The notes beneath the pieces were generated by a model that was not told where the DNA came from, did not search any database, and saw only the letters and a list, made by a program, of their open reading frames with translations. Made by a program: the position numbers and the translations under genes. This document shows positions 1-10,761 of a DNA stretch of 64,000 nucleotides, one piece after another (within the stretch, counting starts at the first letter, position 1; the number at the start of each line of letters is the position of its first letter). The DNA is from Gliomastix tumulicola (lineage: Eukaryota > Ascomycota > Sordariomycetes > Hypocreales > Bionectriaceae): the NCBI GenBank assembly GCA_001599755.1, contig BCHX01000001.1, forward strand, positions 3,658,001 through 3,722,000, in the 5' to 3' direction.

Positions 1-1082
1 CCCCCGCCACCCTCGACAGCCTCCTCGGCATCGTACTCAACTGTGGCGGTACGCCGGAAAGAGGGTACATCGGCGGCGAGTTTTGGCGAGATCCAGGCGC
101 ATTCAACAACGGTTTTAAGGGACTGTGCAGCGTCTTCGTCACCGCCGCCTTCTCCTTCACCGGCACGGAGCTCGTCGGTCTGGCGGCCGCCGAGACGGCG
201 AACCCGAGGAAGTCGCTCCCGACGGCCATCAAGCAGGTCTTCTGGCGCATCACCATCTTCTACATCCTCGCCCTGACGCTCGTCGGGCTCCTCGTCCAGT
301 ACGACGACCCGCGGCTGACGGGCGGCGAGAACGACGCGGACGCGAGAGCCTCGCCGTTCGTCATCGCCATCGAGGAGGCCGGCATCCAGGTGCTGCCCTC
401 GGTCATGAACGCCGTCATCCTCATCGCCGTCCTCTCCGTCGGCAACTCGGCCGTCTTCGGCTCGTCCCGGACCCTCGCCGCCCTCGCCAACCTCAACCAG
501 GCGCCCAAGATCCTCGCCTACATCGACCGCGGCGGCCGCCCGCTCATGGCCATCGCCCTCGCCGGCGCCGTCGGCCTCCTCGCCTACCTCGCCGACCTCT
601 CCCAGCAGAACGACGTCCTCGACTGGCTCCTCGCCATCTCGGGCCTCTCCTCCATCTTCACCTGGGGCTCCATCTGCCTCTGCCACATCCGCTTCCGCCG
701 CGCCTGGGCCGCCCGCGGCCGCACCCCCGCCGAGCTGCCCTACCGCTCCCAGGTCGGCGTCGTCGGCTCCTACGTCGGCCTCGCCATGAACGTCGCCGTC
801 CTCGCCGCCCAGTTCTGGGTCGGCGCCTTCCCCATCCACTACAAGGAGATGTCCGCCGGCAAGGTCGCCCAGAACTTCTTCCTCAAGATGATGGGCGCCC
901 CCATCATCGTCATCTTCTACACCGTCCACAAGGTCTACTACCGGACCACCTACGTCCGCGTCCGGGACATGGACGTCGACACGGGCCGGAGGGACTTCAA
1001 CGTGCCGATCCTGCTCGCCCAGGAGAAGGAGGAGCGCGCCGCCTGGCCCAGGTGGAAGAGGGTGTACAAGTTTCTGTGTTGA
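1..1082 (+). CDS. General amino-acid permease, GAP1-like (3' end only)
   Basis: The reading frame is open from base 3 and stops at 1080-1082, giving the last 359 residues; the start lies left of the window. The visible part begins in an extracellular loop with a GEFWRDPGAFNNGFKG segment followed by SFTGTELVGLAAAETANPRK, which is typical of YAT-family fungal amino-acid permeases (Gap1, Dip5 relatives). About seven hydrophobic spans follow, for example around VLPSVMNAVILIAVLS and GLSSIFTWGSICLCHIRFRR. The last is the well-conserved Ser-rich span of these H+/amino-acid symporters of the plasma membrane. The C-terminal tail is short, ends in KRVYKFLC and contains no intron. An aromatic residue then a C-terminal cysteine is the usual end of this family, and the Cys is palmitoylated in yeast permeases. 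Substrate specificity cannot be told from this fragment. The family call is firm. Confidence 0.93.
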   Translation, partial: PATLDSLLGIVLNCGGTPERGYIGGEFWRDPGAFNNGFKGLCSVFVTAAFSFTGTELVGLAAAETANPRKSLPTAIKQVFWRITIFYILALTLVGLLVQYDDPRLTGGENDADARASPFVIAIEEAGIQVLPSVMNAVILIAVLSVGNSAVFGSSRTLAALANLNQAPKILAYIDRGGRPLMAIALAGAVGLLAYLADLSQQNDVLDWLLAISGLSSIFTWGSICLCHIRFRRAWAARGRTPAELPYRSQVGVVGSYVGLAMNVAVLAAQFWVGAFPIHYKEMSAGKVAQNFFLKMMGAPIIVIFYTVHKVYYRTTYVRVRDMDVDTGRRDFNVPILLAQEKEERAAWPRWKRVYKFLC

Positions 1083-1799
1083 GAGAGTGAGGGCGGTTGT
1101 TCGATGTCATGTAGTGATTGATTTTCGGTTTTCATTTAAGCAGGCGTTGGTGGGTTGGATACCTATCTGATTTTATATCGTTTGGATTTTTGTCGGATGA
1201 GTATGATCATGAGTACTAGTATAGGATGTTGACGACATTTTGCGGGCTATGTATGTCGAGGTTGGATATAATGGTTCACACCGAGTCTCAATTCATCATG
1301 ATTTAGTAATATGACTACTCATTCTCGGTTCTCGCGTTGGGTTAGAAGCACTTCTCAATAGTAGCTTTTCAATGACAGTCTCATGTATCAATATATCAAC
1401 CGCCCTGAATCTAGTTCATGTAGCCGGCCCCGGCCACTCGGATACATACACGATAAAACCAGATGACAATTTTGCTTTCCTCCTAGGACCCCCGCCAGGT
1501 CCGTCAATAAGCGTACAAGCTGCAGGCAGACATGATAACAAGAGGCCAACCAACCCTCCCCAACATCGGCCACACACTGATGATAGCCGAGCTCTCTTCA
1601 GGCTGTAAAGACGAAGACAGCGAAAACGCAGGAGGAGTGATGCAGCAGTGAATGATAAGAAACACAACAAATTGGGGAATGAAAACGATAGATAGGTCTT
1701 TCTCATGAGTCATGAGGCGCATCTAGACATGCAGTCGTTCAGGGACGAGCAAATATGCGCACGCAGAAAGGAGATTCGACTTTGATGGTGCTGGATTTC
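1083..1799. other. Intergenic, between two converging 3' ends
   Basis: This 717-bp stretch lies between the stop of the permease and the stop of the minus-strand NTF2-like gene, so it should hold two 3' UTRs. Composition drops to AT-rich right after each stop. I see no convincing ORF or RNA gene. Confidence 0.6.
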
Positions 1800-3566
1800 T
1801 CAGAACTCCCAGCTCCGCTGCTGGGAAGGGTTTAACCGGCGCTGCGCCATAGGCTTGGGGGTCTCCTGGTCGTCCTCAGCACCATACAGCCAGTCGCGGT
1901 TGGTTCCCTTCTTGCCGCCCATGCCATCACCAGCGATATGAATACCGCCGTCCTGCTCATCGCGGGTTGTGCCCTTCTTGCCACCCATGCCGTCGCCCGC
2001 AATATGAATGCCGGAGTCCCCTTGAGACTTGCCGATGCGTGCGTTCTCCTTCTGCTTCGGAGACTCGTCATAGGCGGACCAGTTGGCATCCATCATCTTG
2101 ACGGCCTTCTGGCGATCATCGGAGATCTTGCCCCGGGGCTGGGTCGAGTGACCAGGCGAGTCGTCGGTCATGACAAAGTGGGGGTCAAAGTCCTTGCCGC
2201 GGTGGCTCAGGTTGGTGATGTTTCCGAGGGCGCGCTTGGGCTCGGCATTCTCGTCGTCCTTGTCGAAGAGCTTGTTCTTGTACAGGCCAAGCTGGTCGTT
2301 GTGAACCGAGCCCCGGGCGCGCGCACCCGGCTTATCATGCCGGACAACCCTCTCACCATCATCTTGAAGCTCGAAGTGCGTCTCGGCATCGCGACGGCCC
2401 TTTCCGCCCTGAGCAGGTGTCTCGCCCGCAAAGGTGGCGTTGTCGGTATCCCAGTGGCGGACGTCCTGGTGGCGGTTGACCTGACTCACGCGCGGCTTCG
2501 AAGGGGTGGTAAAGTCATCAAAGGACCACTGGCTGTCGTGCTTCGTCTTGGGCTTCTCGTCGAAAGAGACGCCCGCTCGGGGGGCATCCGCAGGGTCAGA
2601 ACCGTCAGCAAAGTCGAAGTGCTGGTACTTCCTGGGGTCCGGGCGAAGGAACTGGCTTCCAGGACGCTCCTTGGGTGTATCCTGCTCCTCGACAGGCCCG
2701 TCCGGTCCGTCGAAAATGCGCATCGGTTGGAAATGCTTGCTGGCACCGGCCTTCGCAGGCGACATGTTGCGATGGCGGCTGGGACTGCTGGTATCAGAGC
2801 CCTCGATCTCATCGCCCAGGACATCGGTGAATGATCGCTGGTGAGGGCGGTTGCCGCCGTATGGCGAGACGACTTGCTCCGACTCGGTGTTCTCGACCTC
2901 CTCCCTGGTGGCCTGCATATGCAGAGTCGCATGGGGATCGCGCAGCACGTTGGTCGACATTCCGCGGGCGTGCGTGAGGACTTCCTTATGGTCCTTCACA
3001 GCACCAGTGTTTGCGACGCCACCGGCCTTGAGGCAAGCCTGGATCAGTGCTATCTGCTCTCTGCTATCGTTTATCGGCCAGTTGCGTCCGGTCTTGCCAA
3101 TGATCTCGAGCTGCTTGAGGAGGGCGGCCTGGTCCCAAGACAGGCGAATCTGTGCAATCTTGCCATCTGCGGCGAACAGGACGAAGTGAGTCTAGGCGCG
3201 ATTCTGTCAGCATGGTCGCGATCAAGACGGCGAAACTTCCTTTGGTTACGGGATACATACAATGGGCAGGAAGACGAGGCGATCGGACAGGAAGTTATCG
3301 TCCAGACCCGGGAGATAAGGACCGCCGCTTGTCTGGAATTCAAGACCAGTGTCGGCCTCGAGCGCGATCGCACTGTCTCCCTCGACAACATGGAGGACCT
3401 CCTCCTTCTTCTTGGTAAGCTGCTTCTGGGTGAGGCGCAGGTGGCTGATGATCTTGTCGGGGCCAGCAATCGAGGTGGTAGTCGGCAGGTAGTGTAACGA
3501 AGCATTGTCGGCCAGGAATGCCTCGCTGGGCGAAGCCAGGAACTGCTTGTACGTCGCAGCAGCCAT
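1800..3566 (-). CDS. NTF2-fold domain protein of unknown function, with a duplicated C-terminal glycine motif
   Basis: Two exons: 3566-3261 and 3191-1800, joined by a 69-bp intron with a GTATGT donor and TAG acceptor in phase 0; the product is 565 aa. The start is the only early in-frame ATG. Residues 1-160 look like an NTF2/SnoaL-type alpha+beta barrel (SLHYLPTTTSIAGPDKIISH, then LSDRLVFLPI joined across the intron to THFVLFAADGKIAQIRLSWD). The remaining 400 residues are charged, Pro/Gly/Asp-rich and probably disordered. They contain repeated ribosomal-protein-like short motifs such as HQRSFTDVLGDE and QPRGKISDDRQKAVKMMD, and end with two copies of GIHIAGDGMGGKKGT. Proteins of this architecture occur in other filamentous ascomycetes as hypothetical proteins; a link to RNA binding or export is only suggested by the fold. 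The NTF2-like call is moderately sure and the gene structure is sure. Confidence 0.8.
1893..2021 (-). repeat. Two tandem coding copies of a 17-18 residue glycine motif
   Basis: Within the NTF2-like gene, GIHIAGDGMGGKKGT followed by T or N, R, D occurs twice, separated by a short EQDG linker. The two DNA copies differ at about eight third-codon positions but in only one residue. The duplication is therefore old and the protein motif has been kept. Confidence 0.85.
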
Positions 3567-5195
3567 GGCGAAATCGATTCCTTGCAGGATACCGATGGTG
3601 GGGTCGGGTTTGTTGTGTTTATGTCACAGATCGGACGGAGAATCAATATCGCAGTGCGAAGCGGGCATGCGAGGTTCGGCGACGACCCGGACTGAAGGGA
3701 AAGTGAAACGAAGGGAGAAGGGGGGAGAGGTGGAAGTCGACGAGTCGAGGAAAAGGAGATAAAAAAACACAAGAGCAGGTACCAGGTATCGGGAAGCAAA
3801 ACAAACAGTAAAAGGGTACGCGTGGGGAAGGAAGGTGCATGAAGCTAATGTGAGGCATTGCAGGGCACTGCAGGGCAACTTGCCTGAATCGTCCACTGGA
3901 GCTTCCTTGGCCAGTAACGTCGGGTCGGTACCTTATGGATGGATTACAGTGGATTACGCCTCGCTGCTGGACATGTAACGGTTGTCACCTCAGTACACTG
4001 ACAACATGGACACACCACTGCAGTTTACCTCTACAGCAGGCCGGGTGCTTCACAAGTCGCCCTCCGGAGCCCAACTTCCAGTTGTTCACCCCGAACATAC
4101 AAAGGCCCTATTTCTTCAGGGCTCGTCAGCGGCGCATGCAGCCTGTTTAATGAAAGGGTGCGCCGGCAACTCTGCTGAGCCAGGGGCTTAACGGGCGACC
4201 ACAGGAGCTCATGCAGTGGCTTGAAGCGTGCGAGTTGGCGGGTTGAGCTCGCTCGCCCCACTCGTTTCACCTTGACCAACCAGGTCTAGTGCCCTGGGAT
4301 GGAGCTTCAACCAGGAGCCGACAGCGAACACGGGACAAGTTGATACGGGCAGACTGCTCTGTCTGCACGGGATGATGGTGTCCTGTTCAAGTGCCAGTAT
4401 GATATAGTCTGTTGATTGTAGACTACCTACTAGTCTACTAGTACTTATATAATACTGGAGAGACATGACGGGAGCCACGTACAGTAATAGTACGTCTCTG
4501 ATGCACCAGACGCACCGCACCACCTTCTCACTCTTGAGATCATCAGTTACCTCGAAAAATAGTTATGTCACTTACACGTGGAGCTGCCAGAATCAGCAGG
4601 ATTACCTCGTCTAGAGAAATAGTATGCTTCAAATTAACAAACTCGATTCCATTTACAACAAAAGTGTGAGTGTGTCAGCCGCCATGAGCATCGCAACTCA
4701 GTGTAGGGTAGTCAGATACTGCGATACCCCACTAGCATGTGATAACGTGCCGTCAGGCAGCTATCAACCGGGTCTCACATCCCCTAAAAATGGACGCTCG
4801 CGTCGCAAGCTTGACGTGGCCACTGCAGGTTTAGTGTGGCGTTGTCTTAGTGTTTGCGCCACATACGCCTCAAATCCACCTAAAGTCTGTAACGAAAGAC
4901 GCCTTGCAGCAGAGCTGAGAGCTGATAATCCTCCATTCTGCAGTAAGCCTGCGTTCTGTTTTCTTGTAATTAACGACGTGTTCGCGAACACACCTTTTCC
5001 CTCCTAATTGCTCGGGTTTTCCTTTTTGACGTGATCTCGAGTCGCAGGCAAACGATCACACGACAGAGCTTCTTCCCATGCGGATCGCGTAATCGATTGG
5101 ACCCCCTGCATGCTGTTGCTCCGTCAGGAGGCTCGCCCAGCTCTCAACAATCTGATGCTCTTCATGTCCGCTGCACAACTCGTCTCTGCGGAACG
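3567..5195. promoter_or_regulatory. Divergent intergenic region between the NTF2-like gene and VPS10
   Basis: This 1.6-kb stretch separates two genes transcribed away from each other, so it should carry both promoters and 5' leaders. It is less GC-rich than the flanking genes, with an AT-rich patch around 4410-4460 (direct and inverted CTACTAGT-type words). Open frames here, such as 4624-5007, have no database-like features that I recognise and poor composition, so I do not call them genes. The VPS10 leader at the right end has upstream ATGs (separate entry). Confidence 0.5.
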
Positions 5196-5199
5196 ATGA
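5110..5199 (+). promoter_or_regulatory. Upstream ORF overlapping the VPS10 start codon
   Basis: An ATG at 5110 opens a 29-codon frame that ends in TGA at 5197-5199, overlapping the VPS10 ATG (5196-5198) in an ATGA arrangement. Two more in-frame ATGs lie inside it, and a separate four-codon upstream ORF begins near 5079. Whether these are in the mRNA depends on the unknown transcription start. If they are, ribosomes would need leaky scanning or reinitiation to reach VPS10. Confidence 0.45.
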
Positions 5200-8100
5200 G
5201 GTCTCCCGCTCCCGCTGCCGCCTCGTGGCGGCGCATCACGCTGCTAGCGACGGCGCTGATGCTATTCTGGTCCAACGCCGTCCTCGCCAAGGACAAACCC
5301 GACATGTCCGTGTCCAAGTTCGACCACCCGCCGCTCAACATCAACTACTTCGAGGACAGCGACGTGATCCTCTTCCAGGACGTCGAGGAGCAGAACGTAT
5401 ACCGGTCCGAGGATGCTGGAGTCAGCTGGAAGAGGGTTGGCGATATCCCGGATGGCGTTACCGGCGTCCTCATTATGCACCGATTCGAGTCCAAGACCGC
5501 CTTTGTCCTCACCGAGGGACGCGACCATTGGAAGACGACCGATCGCGGCAAGAGCTGGAAGAAGTGGGATAGCTTGTCTTTCCCTAGTGGTTGGCAGCCC
5601 GAGCTTCTCGTCTTCCACGCCGACGACCCCAAGCGCATCATATTCAACGGGATGGACTGCGATGGTATCTTCTGTAGCGAGGAGGCAACATACACTACCG
5701 ACGGCTTCGAGAGCACTCACCCCCTGCGGCCTTTTACTTCTGGTTGCTGGTGGGCGAAATCATCACCCGAGTTCACCACCGGCGACGAAGATTTGGATAA
5801 GAACAGGGTCATGTGCATTATCCAGGACCCATTTTCCTTCTTCAAGGAGGACCAGCGACTGGCCATCTCCGACTCCTTCTACAAGGTCGCGGACGACCTC
5901 ATCGACGAGTTTGAACCCAACATGGATACGAATAAGGGTGTCGAGGGCGTCGTCAACCTGGCCATTGTGAAGAAGTACCTCTTGGTAGCTACAGCTTCGC
6001 CAGGCAGCGACGAGATGGCGCTCTTCGTGTCCGATGATACCCTCAAATGGCACCGTGCCATGTTCCCGAGTGACGACAAGCACGACCACTCCCACAAGAT
6101 TACGCAGTCGGCCTACACGGTCCTGGAGAGCACCAACTATAGCATCCAGGTCGACGTTATGACGTCCCATCCCTCGAACCCTATGGGTGTTCTGTTCACC
6201 AGCAACTCGAATGGCACATACTTCACGGAGAATGTCCCGTACACGAACCGCAATGCTCGAGGCAATGTCGACTTTGAGAAGATCACGGGTATTCAGGGCG
6301 TCTACCTTGTCAATGTCGTGTCCAACGGAGCCGAGGCGAAGAAGGTGGACGACAACAAGGTTGTGACCAAGATTACATTCGACGATGGCAGGACCTTCGA
6401 GGAGATCAAGGCCGGAGATGACAAGCTTCACCTGCACTCCGAGACCGAGCTCGACAACGTCGGCCGTGTCTTTTCAAGCCCCGCTCCCGGTCTTGTCATG
6501 GGCAACGGAAATACGGGAGACTCCCTCAAGGCCTTCTCAGAGGCAAACCTCTACGTCTCGGACGATGCCGGCTTGACTTGGAAGCAGGCGCTGAAAGGCC
6601 CTCACAAGTACGAGTTTGGTGATTCGGGCTCTGTACTGGTGGCCGTCAGGGACTCGGCCGACCACGATATCGAGGAGTACTCGTACTCGCTTGATCATGG
6701 CGAGAACTGGAAGTCTGTCAAGTTCCCAGGCGACATCAAGATTAAGCCCGACCTTCTCACCACAACTCAGGACTCGACGAGCTTGAAGTTTATCCTACTG
6801 GGTGAGGAAGAAGGAGGCCCCTATCACATGATTGCCATCGACTTCGACGGACTCAATGAGCGGAAGTGCGGCAAGGACGATATGGAGGATTGGCATGCCC
6901 GGGTCGATGACGACGGCAAACCAACCTGTGTCATGGGCCATAAGCAGACATATAGACGCCGCAAGAAGTCGGCCGACTGCTTCATCATGGACGAATTCGA
7001 GGATCCCGTTCCAAAGATTGAGAACTGCGAGTGCTCGGACAGGGATTTCGAGTGCGACTACAACTTCCAGCGAGACCCCGAAGACAACACGGTGTGCAAG
7101 AAGGTTGGGCCTATTGCCAGACCTGAAGATGCCTGCAAGAACGAAGGTGATACCTTCAAGGGCTCATCCGGATGGAGACTGATTCCTGGCAACACGTGCA
7201 AGAGGGGCGACGGGAAGCAAATAGACGATACTGAGGAAAGGAAGTGCTCGGATGCCGTTGCCCCCCCCTCATCGCCAGCCAGTGGCAAGGTCTCAAAGAC
7301 GGAGCATATCTTTGACGACATGGAGTTAGAAGACTTCCAGAAGGTCTACCTGGAGACCGGCAAGTACAACGACGAGGAGGTCGTGATAGCTCGACCGGCT
7401 GTGCAGACGTCAGATGGTCGAGTTAAGATCGAAGACAAGATCTGGCTCTCGAAGGACCAGGGCAAGAAGTGGGAGAGGATCCTCAAGGGGGAGAAGATCA
7501 GGAACATCTACCCTCACCTGTACTTCAAGGACATGGTTTTCTTCACCACCGAGGGCAAAAAGGTCATCTACTCGATCGACCAGGGTGACAGCTTCCACCA
7601 CTTTGATGCCCCTACTGATCCCGGCGACAGCTTCCCGCTGAGCTTCCACCCTGACAAGAAGGACTGGCTCATCTGGGTTGGCGAGCACTGCGACGATGTG
7701 GGAGGCAAGGAGTCGTGCTACCCGCAGGCCTCCATCTCTAAAGATCGCGGAGACAACTGGGCGACGCTGCAGCGATATGTCAAGAGGTGCGAGTTCACAG
7801 GCCATTCGGCCTACAAGTTCCGGCCTTCAACGCAGATCATCTGCCTCGCTATGAAGGAGGAGCGTGACGATGCCCCTCGGACTGTCGTGACAAGCAACGA
7901 CTTCTTTGAGGAGGACAAGACCATGTTTGATGGCGAAGTTACCAACTTTGCTACCATGAGCGAGTTTATCCTCCTCGGCGGTCAGGACAAGGAGACGGAC
8001 GAGCTGTACGCCTACTCGAGCTTGGACGGCAAGAACTTCGCCCAGGCCCAGTTCCCGCCCAAATTCCATCTTGGTCACGACAACGAGTACACGGTGCTGG

Positions 8101-9817
8101 ATAGCTCGACACATGCCATCAACCTCTTCGTCCTCGCCGAGAAGGGAGAGGACCGCGAGTACGGTTCCGTTGTCAAGAGCAACTCCAACGGCACATCGTA
8201 TATCGTCAGCGCGGCCAATGTCAACTCCAACATCCTCGGTTACGTTGACTACGAGAAGGTGGCAGACCTTGAGGGCGTGGCGCTCATCAACGTTGTCGCC
8301 AACAAGGACGACAGAAACGCAAAGGGCAAGCGTCTGCAGACCAAGATTTCCCACAACGACGGCTCCGAATGGGGATACCTTGCGCCACCAGCCAAGGACG
8401 TTGATGGCAAGGGGTACGGCTGCCGCAGTGGCAAGGGAGACGCCAAGTGTGCCCTGCACCTGCATCACTACACTGAGAGAGACGATAAGAAGAAGACGTT
8501 TGGTGTGAGCACTGCTGTCGGTCTCATGCTGGGCGTAGGCAATGTCGGATCGTCTCTGGGCGACATCAAGGACGCAGACACCTTCCTGTCTACTGATGGC
8601 GGCATCAACTGGAAGAGCGTCAAGAAGGGCCAGTGGACATGGCAGTATGGAGACCAGGGCTCCATCATTGTCCTCGTGCAGATGACGACTCACAAGAACC
8701 CCGTCAAGACGCGCTACGTCTCGTACTCCCTTGACCAGGGCGAGACGTGGGAGAACTACGAGTTTGCCGACAGCGACGTGACTGTCCTGGACATCACGAC
8801 TGTCCGCTCGGGCATGTCTCGCAACTTCCTGCTGTGGTGCAGGTCCGGCAAGGGCAAGATGTACACGGTGAACCTCGACTTCTCTGGGCTGACTGATGGT
8901 GCTTGCAAGAAGACGGATGATAGCGACTCTGACTACTATCTCTGGTCCCCGAAGCATCCCTTGCAGAACGACGACTGTCTGTTTGGCCACATCTCCTACT
9001 ATCTGCGCAAGAAGCCAGGGCGCAAGTGCTACAATGACGAGAATCTACAGCACTCCCAGTCGTTTAAGAACTGTGAATGCAGTCGTCGCGACTACGAATG
9101 GTAAGAAGACCCTAGCACTAATAACTCCCGGTTCGACCGACCTCTGGGGAGAGAACAAAGCTAACATTCTCGCGCAGTGCCTACAACTACGAATTGGATA
9201 ACCACGGCCAGTGCTCTCTGGTCGATGGGCTCACCCCGCTCTCGGGCCAGGAATGGTGTAAACAGCACCCCAACGAGACGACCTGGTACGAGCCGACGGG
9301 CTACCGTCGCGTGCCCCTCTCGACGTGCAAGGACGGCAACGAGCTGGACAAGACGTCGACGGAGCATCCCTGCGCCGGCTACGAGGACGAGTTCGAGAAG
9401 AAGCACCGCACCTCGGGCGTGGCCATCTTCTTTGCCGTTGTGATCCCCTTCGCCCTCGCCGGCGCCATCGGCTGGTACGTCTACACCAACTGGGGCAGCA
9501 GCTTCGGCCAGATCCGCCTCGGCGAGACGCCCGCGTCGGCCTTTGACAGCGAGCAGCCCTGGGTCAAGTACCCCGTCATCGCCATCTCCGCCGTTGCTGC
9601 CGTCGCTGCTTCTCTGCCGCTCCTCCTCGCCAGCCTCTGGCGCTCCGTCACGGGCGCCTATGAGCGCATCGGCGGCAATCGTGACAGGAGCTGGTTCTCG
9701 AGCGCGCCGCGCAGGTTCACCACGCGGGATAGCTTTGCCCGCGGCCGCGGTAACTACTCGTCTGTCGTCGATGACGAGGGCGAGCTGCTCGGCGAGGACA
9801 GTGACGAGGAAGCTTGA
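5196..9817 (+). CDS. VPS10: Vacuolar protein sorting/targeting protein 10 (sortilin-type receptor)
   Basis: Two exons: 5196-9100 and 9178-9817, separated by a 77-bp intron (GTAAGA...GCGCAG); the product is 1514 aa, the normal length for the family. Vps10 is the late-Golgi receptor that binds carboxypeptidase Y and other hydrolases and cycles to the endosome through retromer. The start chosen gives a signal peptide (ITLLATALMLFWSNAVLA). Two luminal Vps10 domains follow, each a propeller with Asp-box repeats such as SEDAGVSWKR, TTDRGKSWKK, SLDHGENWKS, SKDQGKKWER and SLDQGETWEN, and each closed by a cysteine-rich module (CECSDRDFECDYNF; CECSRRDYECAYNY). The second module is split by the intron, and splicing restores its Cys. 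A hydrophobic segment at about 1383-1405 is the membrane anchor; a second lies at about 1433-1458. An acidic tail ends GEDSDEEA. The call is very sure. Confidence 0.97.
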
Positions 9818-10761
9818 TGTATATTATGACGGAACCAAATTTTTTCTTTTGTTTTTGCCACGTCCTTTTTCTTGCTCTGTTTCTTTCTTGAAACCAAAAC
9901 CTCTCTTTTCAATCTAGCTCTCTTACGTACTTTCTGCCTCGGGCTTCATTCACCTGGGCTCCTCTTTAACCCTTTCAACATCAATTTCTTTTTCTTTTCT
10001 CTTTTTTTCATAGACGGAATATCATTGGAACTCGGGATGAAAGCAAAAAATCATATTCGGGCGAAGGGATCCAAATCCATACTTAGAAAACATCCCAGCT
10101 CTTCATTTTGGACATTAGTATGGAATAGGAAACGACGTGTTATTAAGACCGTGTCATCCGGCATATATGTTTCCTGACAAACTGGGTAAAATCTCCGTGG
10201 TATATTATGACCGCAGGCAACCTGATAATCGGATGCATGAATGCATGAATGTGACAGACCGAGCCCCGGTTTGACGTGCTGGGATCTGATTCCATTATAA
10301 TACAGGGCTTTTCTTCAATAGGAGATGCACGGCCGCGGATTGGATAGGTCATGAATTTGTGTCGACTTGATTGTATTTCTCAAGCAGCTCAGAGTTTTGG
10401 CTGCTGCATGTCGACTCTACTTTGATCCTGGGTCACATCATTTCCCTCCCTCGCCACCTTTTAGGCATGAATAACGACCTCGTATAGGTATATATAATAA
10501 CCCTTGTCTCTCAATAGACAAGTCCATTTTCCCTCAACACCGACGCCTTGCAGAATAACAATACATAACGGGTGCTAGGGACTGCATCTGGCTGTTGTAA
10601 ACCAATGGAAATCCTGAAGCGGTCATAACAATCCAATCTGAGCATAGAACCAGGGGCACGCGCTGCCCAATCATAAATGAGACCATGTAGGATATAAATC
10701 CGAAGGGCCAAGTCGTGACAAGAAACAACATAGGAAAGGTGTAGGCGGGCTCAAACTTTGA
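9818..10761. other. Intergenic, converging 3' ends
   Basis: 944 bp between the VPS10 stop and the stop of the minus-strand gene at 10762. It is AT-rich, with T-rich tracts just after VPS10 (9838-10012) fitting a 3' UTR. I see no gene. Confidence 0.6.

Noticed and set aside
4624..5007. 127-codon plus-strand frame upstream of VPS10
   Set aside because: AT-rich context, no recognisable domain, and it lies where the VPS10 promoter should be.
7827..8990. 387-codon minus-strand frame opposite VPS10
   Set aside because: Antisense shadow with Val/Leu-rich composition produced by the codon bias of VPS10.
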